This document shows, in pieces, positions 29,755 through 38,500 of a DNA stretch of 64,000 nt; the first letter of the stretch is position 1; every line of letters begins with the position of its first letter. Below the pieces are notes generated by a model. The model was not told the DNA's origin, did not search any database, and saw nothing but the letters and a program-made list of their open reading frames with translations. Source of the DNA: Gemmatimonadota bacterium. GTDB lineage: Bacteria; Gemmatimonadota; Gemmatimonadetes; Gemmatimonadales; GWC2-71-9. The stretch is taken from NCBI GenBank assembly GCA_003222195.1, contig QHVB01000029.1, positions 62,001 through 126,000 of the forward strand, read 5' to 3'. The position numbers and the translations under genes are program-made.

Positions 29755-30551
29755 CGTCTGGCTCGCCGCTCCACCCCGGTGAGTGCCTTGACGGCCTTCT
29801 CAGGATCGCGCTGTCGCGCCACGCTCGTCCCCACGAGGACGAAATCGGCTCCCGCGTTTGCGAGCCGCTCCACATCCTCGCGCGTCTCGATCCCGCTCTC
29901 AGCCACGACGGTCACCTCCGGCGGTATGCGTCGCAGGGTTTCCTCGGCGGCGCGTAGATCAACGACAAAGGTGTCGAGATCGCGCGCGTTCACGCCGACA
30001 ACGCCGGGGCCGGCAGCGAGCGCGGCGTCGAGCTCACGAGGCGCATGGACTTCGATCAGCGGCATCATCCCTCGCTGCCGTACCGCGCCGGCGAGCCCCT
30101 CGAGCTGTGCGGGCGTCAGGATACGAGCAATCAGCAACACCGCGCTCGCTCCAGCTGCCCGAGCCTCGGAAATCTGGAGCTCGTCGATCACAAAGTCCTT
30201 TCGGAGGACCGGGAGGGCGATGCTGGCTGCGACGCGCCTGAGGTCCTCAATCGATCCTCCAAAGTGCGCTTCGTCCGTAAGCACCGATACCGCGACGGCG
30301 CCACCGCGCTCGTATGCGGCGGCGTGAGCGACGGGGTCGAGGTCCTCCCGAATCGCGCCCTGGGACGGGGAGCGGCGTTTGACCTCGGCGATCACACCGA
30401 CGCTCGCTCCAGGTGTCGGAAATGGGTGGGGCGCCGGAGCCGCAGAGGCCGCCCGCTCCAACTCGGCCGCCCTCCTACCAAGAGTCGCGACGCGCGCCCG
30501 AGTTACGCCCAGGATAGCATCCAGCGAGGCGGCAGGCGGGTTATCTGGCAT
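29751..30551 (-). CDS. trpC: Indole-3-glycerol phosphate synthase
   Basis: Ring-closing decarboxylase of tryptophan synthesis, 266 aa. Landmarks: [13 protein letters not shown] (catalytic Lys), [35 protein letters not shown] and [12 protein letters not shown]. It is the first gene of the minus-strand trp/pan operon and diverges from lexA across 58 bp. The upstream-most trp gene, trpD, lies beyond lexA. Confidence 0.97.
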   Translation of the reverse strand: MPDNPPAASLDAILGVTRARVATLGRRAAELERAASAAPAPHPFPTPGASVGVIAEVKRRSPSQGAIREDLDPVAHAAAYERGGAVAVSVLTDEAHFGGSIEDLRRVAASIALPVLRKDFVIDELQISEARAAGASAVLLIARILTPAQLEGLAGAVRQRGMMPLIEVHAPRELDAALAAGPGVVGVNARDLDTFVVDLRAAEETLRRIPPEVTVVAESGIETREDVERLANAGADFVLVGTSVARQRDPEKAVKALTGVERRARR

Positions 30552-30557
30552 CCTTGC

Positions 30558-30602
30558 GTTCGGTCGTTATTCGGGTAGATTATGGTTCGGTAAATCTTCG
30601 GG
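30558..30602 (+). promoter_or_regulatory. Tandem direct-repeat operator candidate before lexA
   Basis: Two copies of an 18-base element, GTTCGGT-N5-TTCGGG, at 30558-30575 and 30585-30602. Each contains GTTC-N7-NTTC, one base off the GTTC-N7-GTTC LexA box of Alphaproteobacteria. The copies are 27 bp apart in the lexA/trpC gap, and the second ends 7 bases before the lexA ATG and overlaps its GGGAG ribosome site. TTGCGT (30554) and TAGATT (30576) could serve as -35 and -10. Autoregulation by LexA is the natural inference. Confidence 0.5.
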
Positions 30603-30609
30603 AGCCAGT

Positions 30610-31218
30610 ATGCCGGTCACGCGGCGCCAGCGCGAGATCCTCGATTACATCTCGAAACACCTCGAGGAAAAGGGGTACGCCCCGAGCTTCGAGGAGATCG
30701 CCCGCCAGTTCGGGTTCCAATCGCTGGCCACGGTCCACGAACACCTCACCAATCTCGAGCGCAAAGGGTACATCCGGCGAACTCACAACGAGAGCCGGGC
30801 GATCGAAATCGTGCCGCCCAAAGGTCAGACTGGCGCCACAGAGCTGCCGCTGCTGGGCCTGGTCGCGGCCGGGACGCCGATCGAGGCGGTGACGGGTGAC
30901 GAGACGATCGCGGTCCCGGACGAGCTGCTGCCGCGGCGCGGACGCAGCTACGTCCTCAAGGTGCGTGGTGACTCGATGATCGACGAGCACATCAAGGATG
31001 GCGATTACGTCGTCGTTCAGGAGCGTAATCAGGCCGACCCCGGCCAGACCGTGATCGCACTGGTCCATGGAGAGGGCGCCACGGTGAAACGCTTCTACCG
31101 CGAACCCGGTGGGTGGATCAGGCTGCAGCCGGCCAACGATGCGCTCCAGCCGCTGCGTCTCAACGAGCGGGATGTCATCGTCCAGGGAGTGGTGGTCGGG
31201 GTCATCCGGAAATACTAG
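30610..31218 (+). CDS. lexA: LexA SOS repressor
   Basis: 202-aa repressor and self-cleaving S24 protease. Winged helix at the N-terminus (TRRQREILDYISKHLEEKGYAPSFEEIARQFGF), an Ala-Gly cleavage site in LVAAGTPIEA, catalytic Ser in RGDSMIDEHIKDGD and catalytic Lys in ATVKRFYRE. ATG chosen with GGGAG upstream. The frame is open further but non-coding before it. Its 3' end overlaps the end of trpD by 17 bp. It sits between trpD and trpC in opposite orientation. Confidence 0.97.
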   Translation: MPVTRRQREILDYISKHLEEKGYAPSFEEIARQFGFQSLATVHEHLTNLERKGYIRRTHNESRAIEIVPPKGQTGATELPLLGLVAAGTPIEAVTGDETIAVPDELLPRRGRSYVLKVRGDSMIDEHIKDGDYVVVQERNQADPGQTVIALVHGEGATVKRFYREPGGWIRLQPANDALQPLRLNERDVIVQGVVVGVIRKY

Positions 31219-32248
31219 CCGTCGCTTTCCGCAGCCGATCGAGGGCCGCGCGCGCGGCGCCCGACGCCACAACTTCACGCGCGCGGCCGATCCCTTCGGC
31301 GAGGGACGCGGCGACTCCCGCCACGTAAAGGGCCGCCCCGGCGTTGAGCAGCACCGCCGCGAGCCCCGCAGGATCAGGCTCGTTACCTGCCGCACCGTTT
31401 CCAAGAATCCGTTCGAGCCGCTCGGCATTCGCCGCCGGTTCCCCACCCTGTAAATGGCCTACGTCCTTGATGCCCAGCCGGAAGCGCTCGGGATCGATCT
31501 CCCAGCTGCGTACCGCTCCGTCCTTCACTTCCCAGACGTCGGTCACGCCGTGCGGAGAGATCTCGTCCATGCCGACGCGACCGTGCACCACGAGCGCGTG
31601 CTCGGCGCCAAGTCTCACCAGCGCCTCGGCGACGATGGGCGCCCGCTCGGGCTCGGCGACACCGATCACTTGGCGCTTGACCCCGGCGGGGTTCGCCAGG
31701 GGGCCAACCAGGTTCATCAGCGTGGGCGTACCAAGCTCGCGCCGGACAGGCCCCACATGTTTCATCGCGGGATGAAAGCTCGGGGCAAACAGAAAGACGA
31801 CGCGTGCTTCCTCCAACACGCGACTCGCGTTGGCGGCGTCCAGTACGATGCGAATGCCGAGTGCTTCCAGGACATCAGCGGAGCCGCAGCGCGATGTGTA
31901 GGAGCGATTGCCATGCTTGGGAACCACTGCGCCGGCGCCGCTGGCGACGAATGCGGCCACCGTGGAGATGTTGAACGTCGATACGGAGCCACCGCCGGTG
32001 CCGCACGTATCCACCAGGTGTTGATGCGCGGCATTGACTCGCACCATCGCGTGCCGCAGCGCCCGCGCGGCCCCGGCGAGTTCGTCGGCAGTCTCGCCTT
32101 TCGCCCGTAGGCCCATCAGCAGCCCGCCGATTTGCGCGGGCGTCGCGTCGCCGCTCATCACCACGGCGAACACCTCCGCGGTCTGCTCCTCGGAGAGCGA
32201 TTGCCGGTTCGCGAGGGCGGTCAGGGCGCGGCGCAGGGGAGAGTCCAT
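31202..32248 (-). CDS. trpD: Anthranilate phosphoribosyltransferase
   Basis: Transfers phosphoribose from PRPP to anthranilate, 348 aa. PRPP loop VDTCGTGGGSVSTFNIST, then KHGNRSYTSRCGSADVLEALG and RVGMDEISPHG. Its 3' end converges with lexA by 17 bp and the rest of the trp genes continue on the same strand beyond lexA. Confidence 0.97.
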   Translation of the reverse strand: MDSPLRRALTALANRQSLSEEQTAEVFAVVMSGDATPAQIGGLLMGLRAKGETADELAGAARALRHAMVRVNAAHQHLVDTCGTGGGSVSTFNISTVAAFVASGAGAVVPKHGNRSYTSRCGSADVLEALGIRIVLDAANASRVLEEARVVFLFAPSFHPAMKHVGPVRRELGTPTLMNLVGPLANPAGVKRQVIGVAEPERAPIVAEALVRLGAEHALVVHGRVGMDEISPHGVTDVWEVKDGAVRSWEIDPERFRLGIKDVGHLQGGEPAANAERLERILGNGAAGNEPDPAGLAAVLLNAGAALYVAGVAASLAEGIGRAREVVASGAARAALDRLRKATASISG

Positions 32249-32269
32249 GAAGGATTAAGCCTATCACCC

Positions 32270-32286
32270 TTGTCAAATAGTGACAA
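32270..32286. promoter_or_regulatory. Inverted repeat in the trpD/truA divergent gap
   Basis: TTGTCA (32270-32275) and TGACAA (32281-32286), separated by AATAG, form a perfect 6-5-6 inverted repeat midway between two divergent genes, suggestive of an operator. On the minus strand TTGACA occurs within it and could be a -35 hexamer for trpD, but I see no convincing -10 at the right distance. Confidence 0.35.
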
Positions 32287-32306
32287 CGAGTTGCATCTTT
32301 CCCCGC

Positions 32307-33089
32307 GTGACAAGCCGCCCCTTTCTCGCGGTGATCCAATACGACGGGGGTGGCTTCGCAGGGTGGCAGCGGCAGCCGGTCGACCGCACGGTTCAGGCTG
32401 AGTTTGAAGCCGTGCTCGAGCGCCTGATGGGTCGGAAGACGCCCGCAACGGCCGCCGGTCGGACCGACACCGGCGTCCACGCGCTCGGCCAGGCTGTCAG
32501 CTTCGCGGGGGGCGACCGGTGGCAATCAGTGGATCTGCGCCGTGCGCTCAATGGGCTGCTGCCGCGCGAGATGTGGGTTCAGCAGGTGCATCTGATGAAC
32601 CCGGGCTTTGATGCGCGCCGCAGCGCCATGGCGAGGCGGTATCGGTACCTGATCGGCACGGATGAAGCCGCATCGTCGCCGTTCCGCCGGCCCTACGAAT
32701 GGGCGCTCAGCCAGGCGCTCGACGTCAACGCGTTGCAGGGCGCGGCGGCGGCACTCGTCGGCGAGCACAGTTTTCGCGGCCTGGCCGCGGCCGGTGCGAA
32801 CACCACCCACTACCGATGCCGCGTGGCGCTTGCGCAATGGGCGCCGCGAGCGGACGGAGTAGGGATGGCGTTCACGGTCGAGGCCGATCGATTCCTGCAT
32901 CACATGGTGCGATTCATCGTGGGCACCATGGTCGACATCGCCCTTGGCCGGCGCCCGCCGGCGGATTTCCCCCGTCAGCTCGCTGCGAACGACAATCTGG
33001 CGGCCAGCCCGCCCGCTCCGCCCCAGGGCTTGTATCTGGAGGCGGTGCAGTATTCCCCGGACCTCTACGCCGAGGAGTCTACATCATGA
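32307..33089 (+). CDS. truA: tRNA pseudouridine(38-40) synthase TruA
   Basis: Modifies uridines 38-40 of the tRNA anticodon arm, about 260 aa. Catalytic Asp in AAGRTDTGVHALGQ, and VIQYDGGGFAGWQRQ at the N-terminus matches the family opening. The GTG at 32307 gives TSRPFLAVIQYDG as normal relatives begin. A GTG at 32280 would start within the inverted repeat. Neither has a clear ribosome site. Its stop overlaps the next start (ATGA). Confidence 0.95.
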   Translation: MTSRPFLAVIQYDGGGFAGWQRQPVDRTVQAEFEAVLERLMGRKTPATAAGRTDTGVHALGQAVSFAGGDRWQSVDLRRALNGLLPREMWVQQVHLMNPGFDARRSAMARRYRYLIGTDEAASSPFRRPYEWALSQALDVNALQGAAAALVGEHSFRGLAAAGANTTHYRCRVALAQWAPRADGVGMAFTVEADRFLHHMVRFIVGTMVDIALGRRPPADFPRQLAANDNLAASPPAPPQGLYLEAVQYSPDLYAEESTS

Positions 33090-33754
33090 AGTTTTTCCTC
33101 GACACGGCGAGTCTCAAAGACATCAGCTGGGCCGCGCAGGCCGGCTTGATCGATGGCATTACCACCAATCCCTCGTTGCTCTCCAAGCAAGCCGGCGACC
33201 TCGATCCCCGCGACGTGCTGAAAGAGATCTGCTCGCTCGTCGACGGTCCGGTGTCGGCCGAAGTCGTGACGGTGGACGCCGAGGGGATGGTCAAAGAAGG
33301 CACGGAGCTTGCGAAAATCGCCGAGAACATCGTGGTCAAGATTCCGATGATCGAGGCGGGCATGATCGCGGTACGCCGGCTCGCGGCCGCGGGGATTCGC
33401 ACGAACGTGACGCTGTGCTTCTCGAGCGTGCAGTGCCTCATCGCAGCGAAGGCGGGTGCATCGTACGTGAGCCCGTTCATCGGCCGGCTGGATGATGTGG
33501 GGCAGGAAGGCATGGACGTCATCCGCGAAGCCCGCACGATCTTCGACAACTACAATATCGAGACCGAAATTCTCGCCGCGTCGATCCGCCATCCGCGCCA
33601 CGTTGTGGAAGCGGCGATGATCGGCGCCGACGTCGCGACATTGCCGCCCGATGTCCTGAAGAAGCTACTGCTGCATCCGCTCACCGACCGCGGCCTCGAT
33701 CAGTTCCTCGCCGACTGGAACAAACTGGTCGCGCGGGCCAAGGCCGCAGTTTGA
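33086..33754 (+). CDS. Transaldolase / fructose-6-phosphate aldolase family protein
   Basis: 222-aa short transaldolase (TalC/Fsa subfamily). Opening MKFFLDTASLKDI, GITTNPSLLSK, Schiff-base Lys in VVKIPMIEAGM, SPFIGRLDD. The small size fits decameric Fsa or TalC enzymes, and sequence alone does not separate transaldolase from F6P aldolase. GAGGAG lies 9 bases upstream of the ATG. Making pentose phosphate precursors would fit the purine genes that follow, purB overlapping as TTGA. Confidence 0.93.
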   Translation: MKFFLDTASLKDISWAAQAGLIDGITTNPSLLSKQAGDLDPRDVLKEICSLVDGPVSAEVVTVDAEGMVKEGTELAKIAENIVVKIPMIEAGMIAVRRLAAAGIRTNVTLCFSSVQCLIAAKAGASYVSPFIGRLDDVGQEGMDVIREARTIFDNYNIETEILAASIRHPRHVVEAAMIGADVATLPPDVLKKLLLHPLTDRGLDQFLADWNKLVARAKAAV

Positions 33755-35157
33755 GCTGGGTCTCGCCGCTCTCGGCGCGCTACGCCTCACCAGCGATGCA
33801 GGCGCTGTGGGGCGAGCGCCGCCGCATCGGTTTATGGCGCCGGCTCTGGCTCGCGCTGATGGAAGCCGAAAAAGACCTGGGCCTGGCGATCCCTGAGGCC
33901 GCGGTGACGCAGCTGCGCGCCCACCTCGACGACGTGGATCTCGAGAAGGCCGCTGAATACGAGCGCCGGTTACGGCACGATGTGATGGCGCACATTCACC
34001 AGCTCGGCGACCAGGCTCCCGCCGCCCGTCCCTTCATCCATCTCGGCGCCACCAGTGCATTCGTAACCGACAATGCGGACCTCGTGTTGATGCGCGAGGC
34101 CATGCAGCTCCTCTTGGGCCGGATCGGCGCGTTGCTCGTGGCGATGGGGAAAGTCGCTCGCCGCCATCGCGCACTCCCCTGCCTCGCCTATACGCATTTC
34201 CAGGCTGCGCAGCTCACCACCGTGGGCAAGCGCATGACGCTGTGGATGCAGGATTTCGCGCTGGACGCCGAGGAATTGTTGAACCGGATCGCGACGCTGC
34301 GCTTCCGCGGCGTGAAGGGGACGACGGGCACCCAGGCCAGCTTCCTGGAGCTGTTCGACGGCGATCACGCGAAGGTCGCCGAGCTCGACACTCGCGTCTC
34401 ACGCGCGCTGGGATTCGATCGTGTGCTTCCGATCACCGGGCAGACCTACACCCGCAAGCTGGACGGGCAGGTGCTCGCCGTCCTGTCCGGCGTTGCGCAA
34501 TCGGCTGCGAAGTTCGCGACCGACCTGCGGCTGTTGCAACATGAGAGCGAGCTGCTCGAGCCGTTCGAGAGCGAGCAGGTCGGCTCGTCCGCTATGCCGT
34601 ATAAGCGCAACCCGATGCGCGCCGAGCGGATCACGAGCCTGGCGAGGTTCGTGATCGAGCTTGAGGGCAACGCCTGGCATACCGCCGCCGCGCAGTGGCT
34701 CGAGCGCACGCTCGACGACAGCGCGAATCGCCGCCTTGTGATTCCGGAAGCCTTCCTCGCGACCGACGCGATTCTCGTCCTGGCCATCAACGTCGCCGCC
34801 GGCCTCGAGGTGCGCGAAGAGACGATCACCCAGCACGTCACGGCGGCAATGCCGTACCTGGCGACTGAACGGCTCTTGATGCGGGGCGTGAAGGCGGGCG
34901 GAGACCGCCAGCAGCTGCACGAGGTGATCCGCGCGCAGAGTCTCCAGGGGTCGCAGGGGCTGCTCGACCGGCTGGCCCGGACACCTGAGTTCAAACAGCT
35001 GGGCGTTCGTGCGACGGCGGAGGAGCTGGATCCCGCGGCCTACGTCGGCCGTGCGCCCCAGCAGGTCGATGAGTTTCTCGATCGGGTGCTGCCAGACTTG
35101 ATGCGTTCCATTCAAACCGCTGCCCCCGCGGCTGCCGCGGCGGAGGTTCAGGTATGA
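33751..35157 (+). CDS. purB: Adenylosuccinate lyase
   Basis: Acts twice in purine synthesis, on SAICAR and adenylosuccinate. It is 468 aa, fumarase/aspartase superfamily. Signature VGSSAMPYKRNPMRAE carries the mobile catalytic Ser loop, with HLGATSAFVTDNAD for substrate binding. The TTG start overlaps the transaldolase stop and begins SWVSPLSARYAS, as expected for the family. Confidence 0.97.
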   Translation: MSWVSPLSARYASPAMQALWGERRRIGLWRRLWLALMEAEKDLGLAIPEAAVTQLRAHLDDVDLEKAAEYERRLRHDVMAHIHQLGDQAPAARPFIHLGATSAFVTDNADLVLMREAMQLLLGRIGALLVAMGKVARRHRALPCLAYTHFQAAQLTTVGKRMTLWMQDFALDAEELLNRIATLRFRGVKGTTGTQASFLELFDGDHAKVAELDTRVSRALGFDRVLPITGQTYTRKLDGQVLAVLSGVAQSAAKFATDLRLLQHESELLEPFESEQVGSSAMPYKRNPMRAERITSLARFVIELEGNAWHTAAAQWLERTLDDSANRRLVIPEAFLATDAILVLAINVAAGLEVREETITQHVTAAMPYLATERLLMRGVKAGGDRQQLHEVIRAQSLQGSQGLLDRLARTPEFKQLGVRATAEELDPAAYVGRAPQQVDEFLDRVLPDLMRSIQTAAPAAAAAEVQV

Positions 35158-36068
35158 CCGGAGTGCTGGTGCAGAGCAAATTGCCGCTGCCGCTCCTGCG
35201 TCGCGGCAAGGTGCGCGAAGTCTACGAGGTGGACGACGCCACGCTGCTGCTTGTGGCGAGCGATCGCGTGAGCGCCTTCGATGTGGTCATGCGGGACGCG
35301 GTGCCCCACAAGGGCGCGGTGTTGACCCAGCTGAGCGCATTCTGGTTCGAGCGGCTGAAGGCCGTGATGCCGCACCACCTGCTCACCGCCGAGTTCGATG
35401 AGATCGTCGCTCGCGTTCCCACGCTCGCTCCACACCGCGATGAGTTACAGGGGCGCACGATGCTGACGCGCCGCGCCACCACTGTGCCGTTCGAATGCGT
35501 CGTGCGCGGTTACATCTCCGGCTCCGCCTGGGCCGAGTACAAACAGGCCGGTACTCTCGCGGGCGAACCGTTGCCCACGGGGCTGGTCGAAAGCGCTCAG
35601 CTCGATCCTCCGATCTTCTCGCCGGCCACCAAGGCCGAACAGGGACACGACGAGAACGTCACCTTTGATCACGTCGTGCGTGGTCTCGGCCGGCTCCCGG
35701 CCGAGCGGTTACGCGGCGCCAGCCTCGCGTTGTATGAGGCAGGCCGTGATTATGCCGCGAAGCGCGGCATCATCATCGCCGATACGAAATTCGAATTCGG
35801 GACCACACCAAAGGGCGAATTGATCGTCATCGATGAGATCCTGACGCCCGACTCATCGCGTTTCTGGCCGGCCGACCGGTACCAGCCGGGCAAGAGCCAA
35901 CCCAGCTTCGACAAGCAGCCGTTGCGGGATTATCTGGCCGACCTGAAGCAGCAGGGCAAATGGAACGGCGAAGCCCCACCGCCCCCGCTCCCAGCCGAGG
36001 TCGTCCAGGCGACGAGTGGCCGGTATCGGGACGCGTATCGCCGTATCACTGGAACCGATCTGGAGTGA
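35154..36068 (+). CDS. purC: Phosphoribosylaminoimidazole-succinocarboxamide synthase
   Basis: SAICAR synthetase, 304 aa (the longer yeast-like form rather than the 240-aa E. coli form). Landmarks: RRGKVREVYEVDD, LLLVASDRVSAFDVVM, ECVVRGYISGSAW, IADTKFEFG and IDEILTPDSSRFWPAD. Overlaps purB as ATGA and the decarboxylase gene as GTGA. Confidence 0.97.
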   Translation: MTGVLVQSKLPLPLLRRGKVREVYEVDDATLLLVASDRVSAFDVVMRDAVPHKGAVLTQLSAFWFERLKAVMPHHLLTAEFDEIVARVPTLAPHRDELQGRTMLTRRATTVPFECVVRGYISGSAWAEYKQAGTLAGEPLPTGLVESAQLDPPIFSPATKAEQGHDENVTFDHVVRGLGRLPAERLRGASLALYEAGRDYAAKRGIIIADTKFEFGTTPKGELIVIDEILTPDSSRFWPADRYQPGKSQPSFDKQPLRDYLADLKQQGKWNGEAPPPPLPAEVVQATSGRYRDAYRRITGTDLE

Positions 36069-36694
36069 GGATCGCGCCCGAGGGATGGCCATTCATCGCA
36101 GCGGCGTGGGTCCTGGCACTGGTAGCCGGGTGGCTGTGGTGGCCGCTCGGCATATTGCTGGGGATCGTGGCGGCCTGGGTCGTCGCCTTTTTCCGCGACC
36201 CGATTCGACCGGGGCCGCGCGGTGAGCGTTACGTCCTGGCCGCGGCCGAGGGGCACGTGGTGCAGGTGATCGAAACCGACGAGCCGCTCTACGTGAAAGA
36301 ACGCGTCGTGCGGGTTTCGATCTTTCTGTCGGTTTTCGACGTGCACGTGAATCGTTATCCCGTGGACGGCACGGTCGAGCTGGTCCACTACAACAAAGGA
36401 AAGTTTCTGCACGCTGGCCACGAGAAGGCGAGTCTCGACAACGAGCAGTCCTCGATCGGGTTGCGTGGCCCGCGGGGGCGCGTGCTGGTGCGCCAGATCG
36501 CCGGGCTGATCGCTCGGCGCATCGTGACCGACGCAAGGCCGGGCGATCGTGTGACCCAGGGCGACCGTTTGGGACTGATCCGCTTCGGCTCGCGCACTGA
36601 CGTCTTTCTTCCCCTCTCGGCGCGCCCGGTCGTCAAAGTCAAACTTGGCGACCGCGTCCGGGTCGGTGGCACCGTCCTGGCGGAGTACGCATGA
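36065..36694 (+). CDS. psd: Phosphatidylserine decarboxylase proenzyme
   Basis: Converts phosphatidylserine to phosphatidylethanolamine at the inner membrane. It is 209 aa, the short family. The N-terminus has two hydrophobic stretches (AAWVLALVAGWLWWPLGILL). Self-cleavage to form the pyruvoyl group is expected at Gly-Ser in LIRFGSRTDVFLP. SIFLSVFDVHVNRYPVDG is a family hallmark. GTG start overlaps purC (GTGA). Confidence 0.94.
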   Translation: MRIAPEGWPFIAAAWVLALVAGWLWWPLGILLGIVAAWVVAFFRDPIRPGPRGERYVLAAAEGHVVQVIETDEPLYVKERVVRVSIFLSVFDVHVNRYPVDGTVELVHYNKGKFLHAGHEKASLDNEQSSIGLRGPRGRVLVRQIAGLIARRIVTDARPGDRVTQGDRLGLIRFGSRTDVFLPLSARPVVKVKLGDRVRVGGTVLAEYA

Positions 36695-37548
36695 GACCAC
36701 CGCCACTGCCGCTGCGTCGCGTCGTGATCGTGGTGCCGAGTCTCTTCACGCTGTTCAATCTGTTCTTCGGCATCTGGGCGATGGTGCTCGCCACGCGCGG
36801 CGAGTTCTACCGCGCCGGGTGGTTTATCGTCTTCGCCGGCATTCTCGATACGCTGGATGGCCGGGTCGCCCGCATCTCGGGCACGGGGACGCGGTTCGGC
36901 GCCGAGCTCGACAGCCTGGTCGACATTGTGAGCTTCGGCGTCGCCCCCGCCTTCCTTATGTATCAGGTCGAGTTTGCCGCTGGCAGCGCGGGTGGAGGGA
37001 GCGGCGGCGCGTCCTGGATCTTCTGCTACTTCTACGTGATGGCTGCGGCAATCCGGCTGGCCCGCTTCAACGTGACGCAGGCGGGTCGCGCCAAGGCGTA
37101 CTTCATCGGGTTGCCCTCGCCGGCGGCGGGGATGACGCTGGCCACCTATTTCCCGTTTACGCAAACCTCGCTGTACGCGTCCTTGCACACCCTCCCGTGG
37201 CATCTGGTGCTCACCTTCCTGATGATCGCCCTGACGATCTTGATGGTGAGCAACGTCCACTATCCGACGCTGCCCCGGGCCGGCTTCCGCACCGCCAGCG
37301 GACTATTGGGGCTCACGCTCATTGTTGTTATCCTGGTGTTCGGGATCTGGAAGCACGACGTGTTCCTGTTCCCGCTGGGAATCGCCTACATGATCTACGG
37401 CGTGAGCCGGGCCATTCTGCTCGGTTTCTTCAAGGCCCCCGCTGAAGATGAGGAGGCAGAGATCGCAGGTCCGATCGTCATCGACGAGAGTGAGCAGAAC
37501 TTCCGCGGACCCAGGCGTCCGGGCACGGGCGCGGGAGGGGTGGCGTGA
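36691..37548 (+). CDS. pssA: CDP-diacylglycerol-serine O-phosphatidyltransferase
   Basis: Integral membrane enzyme making phosphatidylserine, 285 aa with about seven helices. The CDP-alcohol phosphotransferase motif is complete: DTLDGRVARISG followed by GAELDSLVD (D-G-x2-A-R-x8-G-x3-D-x3-D). A charged C-terminal tail (EDEEAEIAGPIVIDESEQN) extends into the cytoplasm. Directly follows psd (ATGA), so both PE-forming steps are co-expressed, and it overlaps purS (GTGA). Confidence 0.95.
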   Translation: MRPPPLPLRRVVIVVPSLFTLFNLFFGIWAMVLATRGEFYRAGWFIVFAGILDTLDGRVARISGTGTRFGAELDSLVDIVSFGVAPAFLMYQVEFAAGSAGGGSGGASWIFCYFYVMAAAIRLARFNVTQAGRAKAYFIGLPSPAAGMTLATYFPFTQTSLYASLHTLPWHLVLTFLMIALTILMVSNVHYPTLPRAGFRTASGLLGLTLIVVILVFGIWKHDVFLFPLGIAYMIYGVSRAILLGFFKAPAEDEEAEIAGPIVIDESEQNFRGPRRPGTGAGGVA

Positions 37549-37802
37549 GCGGAGGAGCCTACACGGTCGAGATCCGCGTAATGCCGCGTGCCTCGCTCCT
37601 CGACCCGCAGGGCCAGGCCGTCCAACACGCGCTCCAGGCGCTCGGCTTCGGCGAGGTCGCCAGCGTCCGCGCCGGCAAACACCTGGTGGTGCAGGTGCAG
37701 GCGGCGACGCGCGAAGAAGCCGCCGCGAAGGCCCGCACCATGTGTGACCGGCTCCTCGCCAACCCCGTGACCGAGGATTACGAATGCAGCGTGTCGCCGT
37801 AG
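37545..37802 (+). CDS. purS: FGAM synthase subunit PurS
   Basis: 85-aa small subunit that couples PurQ glutaminase to Pur[22 protein letters not shown] and [10 protein letters not shown] are typical, as is the C-terminal [14 protein letters not shown]. The presence of purS with separate purQ and small purL shows a three-part FGAM synthase. GTG start, and it overlaps purQ by 19 bp. Confidence 0.96.
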   Translation: MSGGAYTVEIRVMPRASLLDPQGQAVQHALQALGFGEVASVRAGKHLVVQVQAATREEAAAKARTMCDRLLANPVTEDYECSVSP

Positions 37803-38500
37803 TCGTCTTCCCCGGCTCGAACTGCGACGCGGACACGCTCGACGCGGCCCGCGCGGCGGGATCGGATGCCTACTACGTCTGGCACAAGGACACCGATTTG
37901 CAACGGGCGGACGCGGTGATCCTGCCGGGGGGCTTCAGCTACGGCGATTATCTTCGATCTGGTGCGATCGCGCGCTTTTCACCGGTGCTGCGCGCGGTGA
38001 CGGCGCACGCGCGCGCCGGCGGCGCGGTGCTCGGGATCTGCAACGGCTTCCAGATTCTGTGCGAGGCGGGCCTGTTGCCCGGCGCGTTGATGCGCAATGC
38101 GCGCCTCAAGTTTCTCTCGCGGCCGGTGCGGGTGCGCGTCGAGGCGACCGACACACCGTTTACCGCGAGCTACGAGCGCGGCGCGGAGCTGACGCTGCCC
38201 ATCGCGCACGGCGACGGCCGCTATGTCGCCGATTCGCAGACGGCGGCCGAGCTCGAAGCCAATGGCCAGGTGGTCTTGCGCTATGTCACGGAGAATCCGA
38301 ACGGATCGCTGCACGATATTTCCGGTGTTTGCAACGCCGGTCGCAACGTGGTTGGGATCATGCCGCATCCGGAGCGCCGCAACGCGCAGGTCCTAGGCGG
38401 TCAGGATGGCGCCCGCGTCTTCCTCTCTCTGGAGGCTCGTAATGCGACGCAGCACGTTGGCGATTTGCGCGCTGTTGACGGTCGCCATCTTAGGGTGTGA
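37784..38500 (+). CDS. purQ: FGAM synthase glutaminase subunit PurQ
   Basis: Class I glutamine amidotransferase, 238 aa. The nucleophile Cys lies in [11 protein letters not shown], the His/Glu pair in IMPHPERR, and the start [15 protein letters not shown] is canonical. The C-terminal tail after [10 protein letters not shown] is longer than usual and runs 59 bp into the next gene. Confidence 0.96.
   Translation: MQRVAVVVFPGSNCDADTLDAARAAGSDAYYVWHKDTDLQRADAVILPGGFSYGDYLRSGAIARFSPVLRAVTAHARAGGAVLGICNGFQILCEAGLLPGALMRNARLKFLSRPVRVRVEATDTPFTASYERGAELTLPIAHGDGRYVADSQTAAELEANGQVVLRYVTENPNGSLHDISGVCNAGRNVVGIMPHPERRNAQVLGGQDGARVFLSLEARNATQHVGDLRAVDGRHLRV

Noticed and set aside
36388-37260. Minus-strand 290-codon frame opposite psd and pssA
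   Set aside because: Both plus-strand genes have decisive motifs (Gly-Ser cleavage site, CDP-alcohol phosphotransferase motif), while the minus frame has none.
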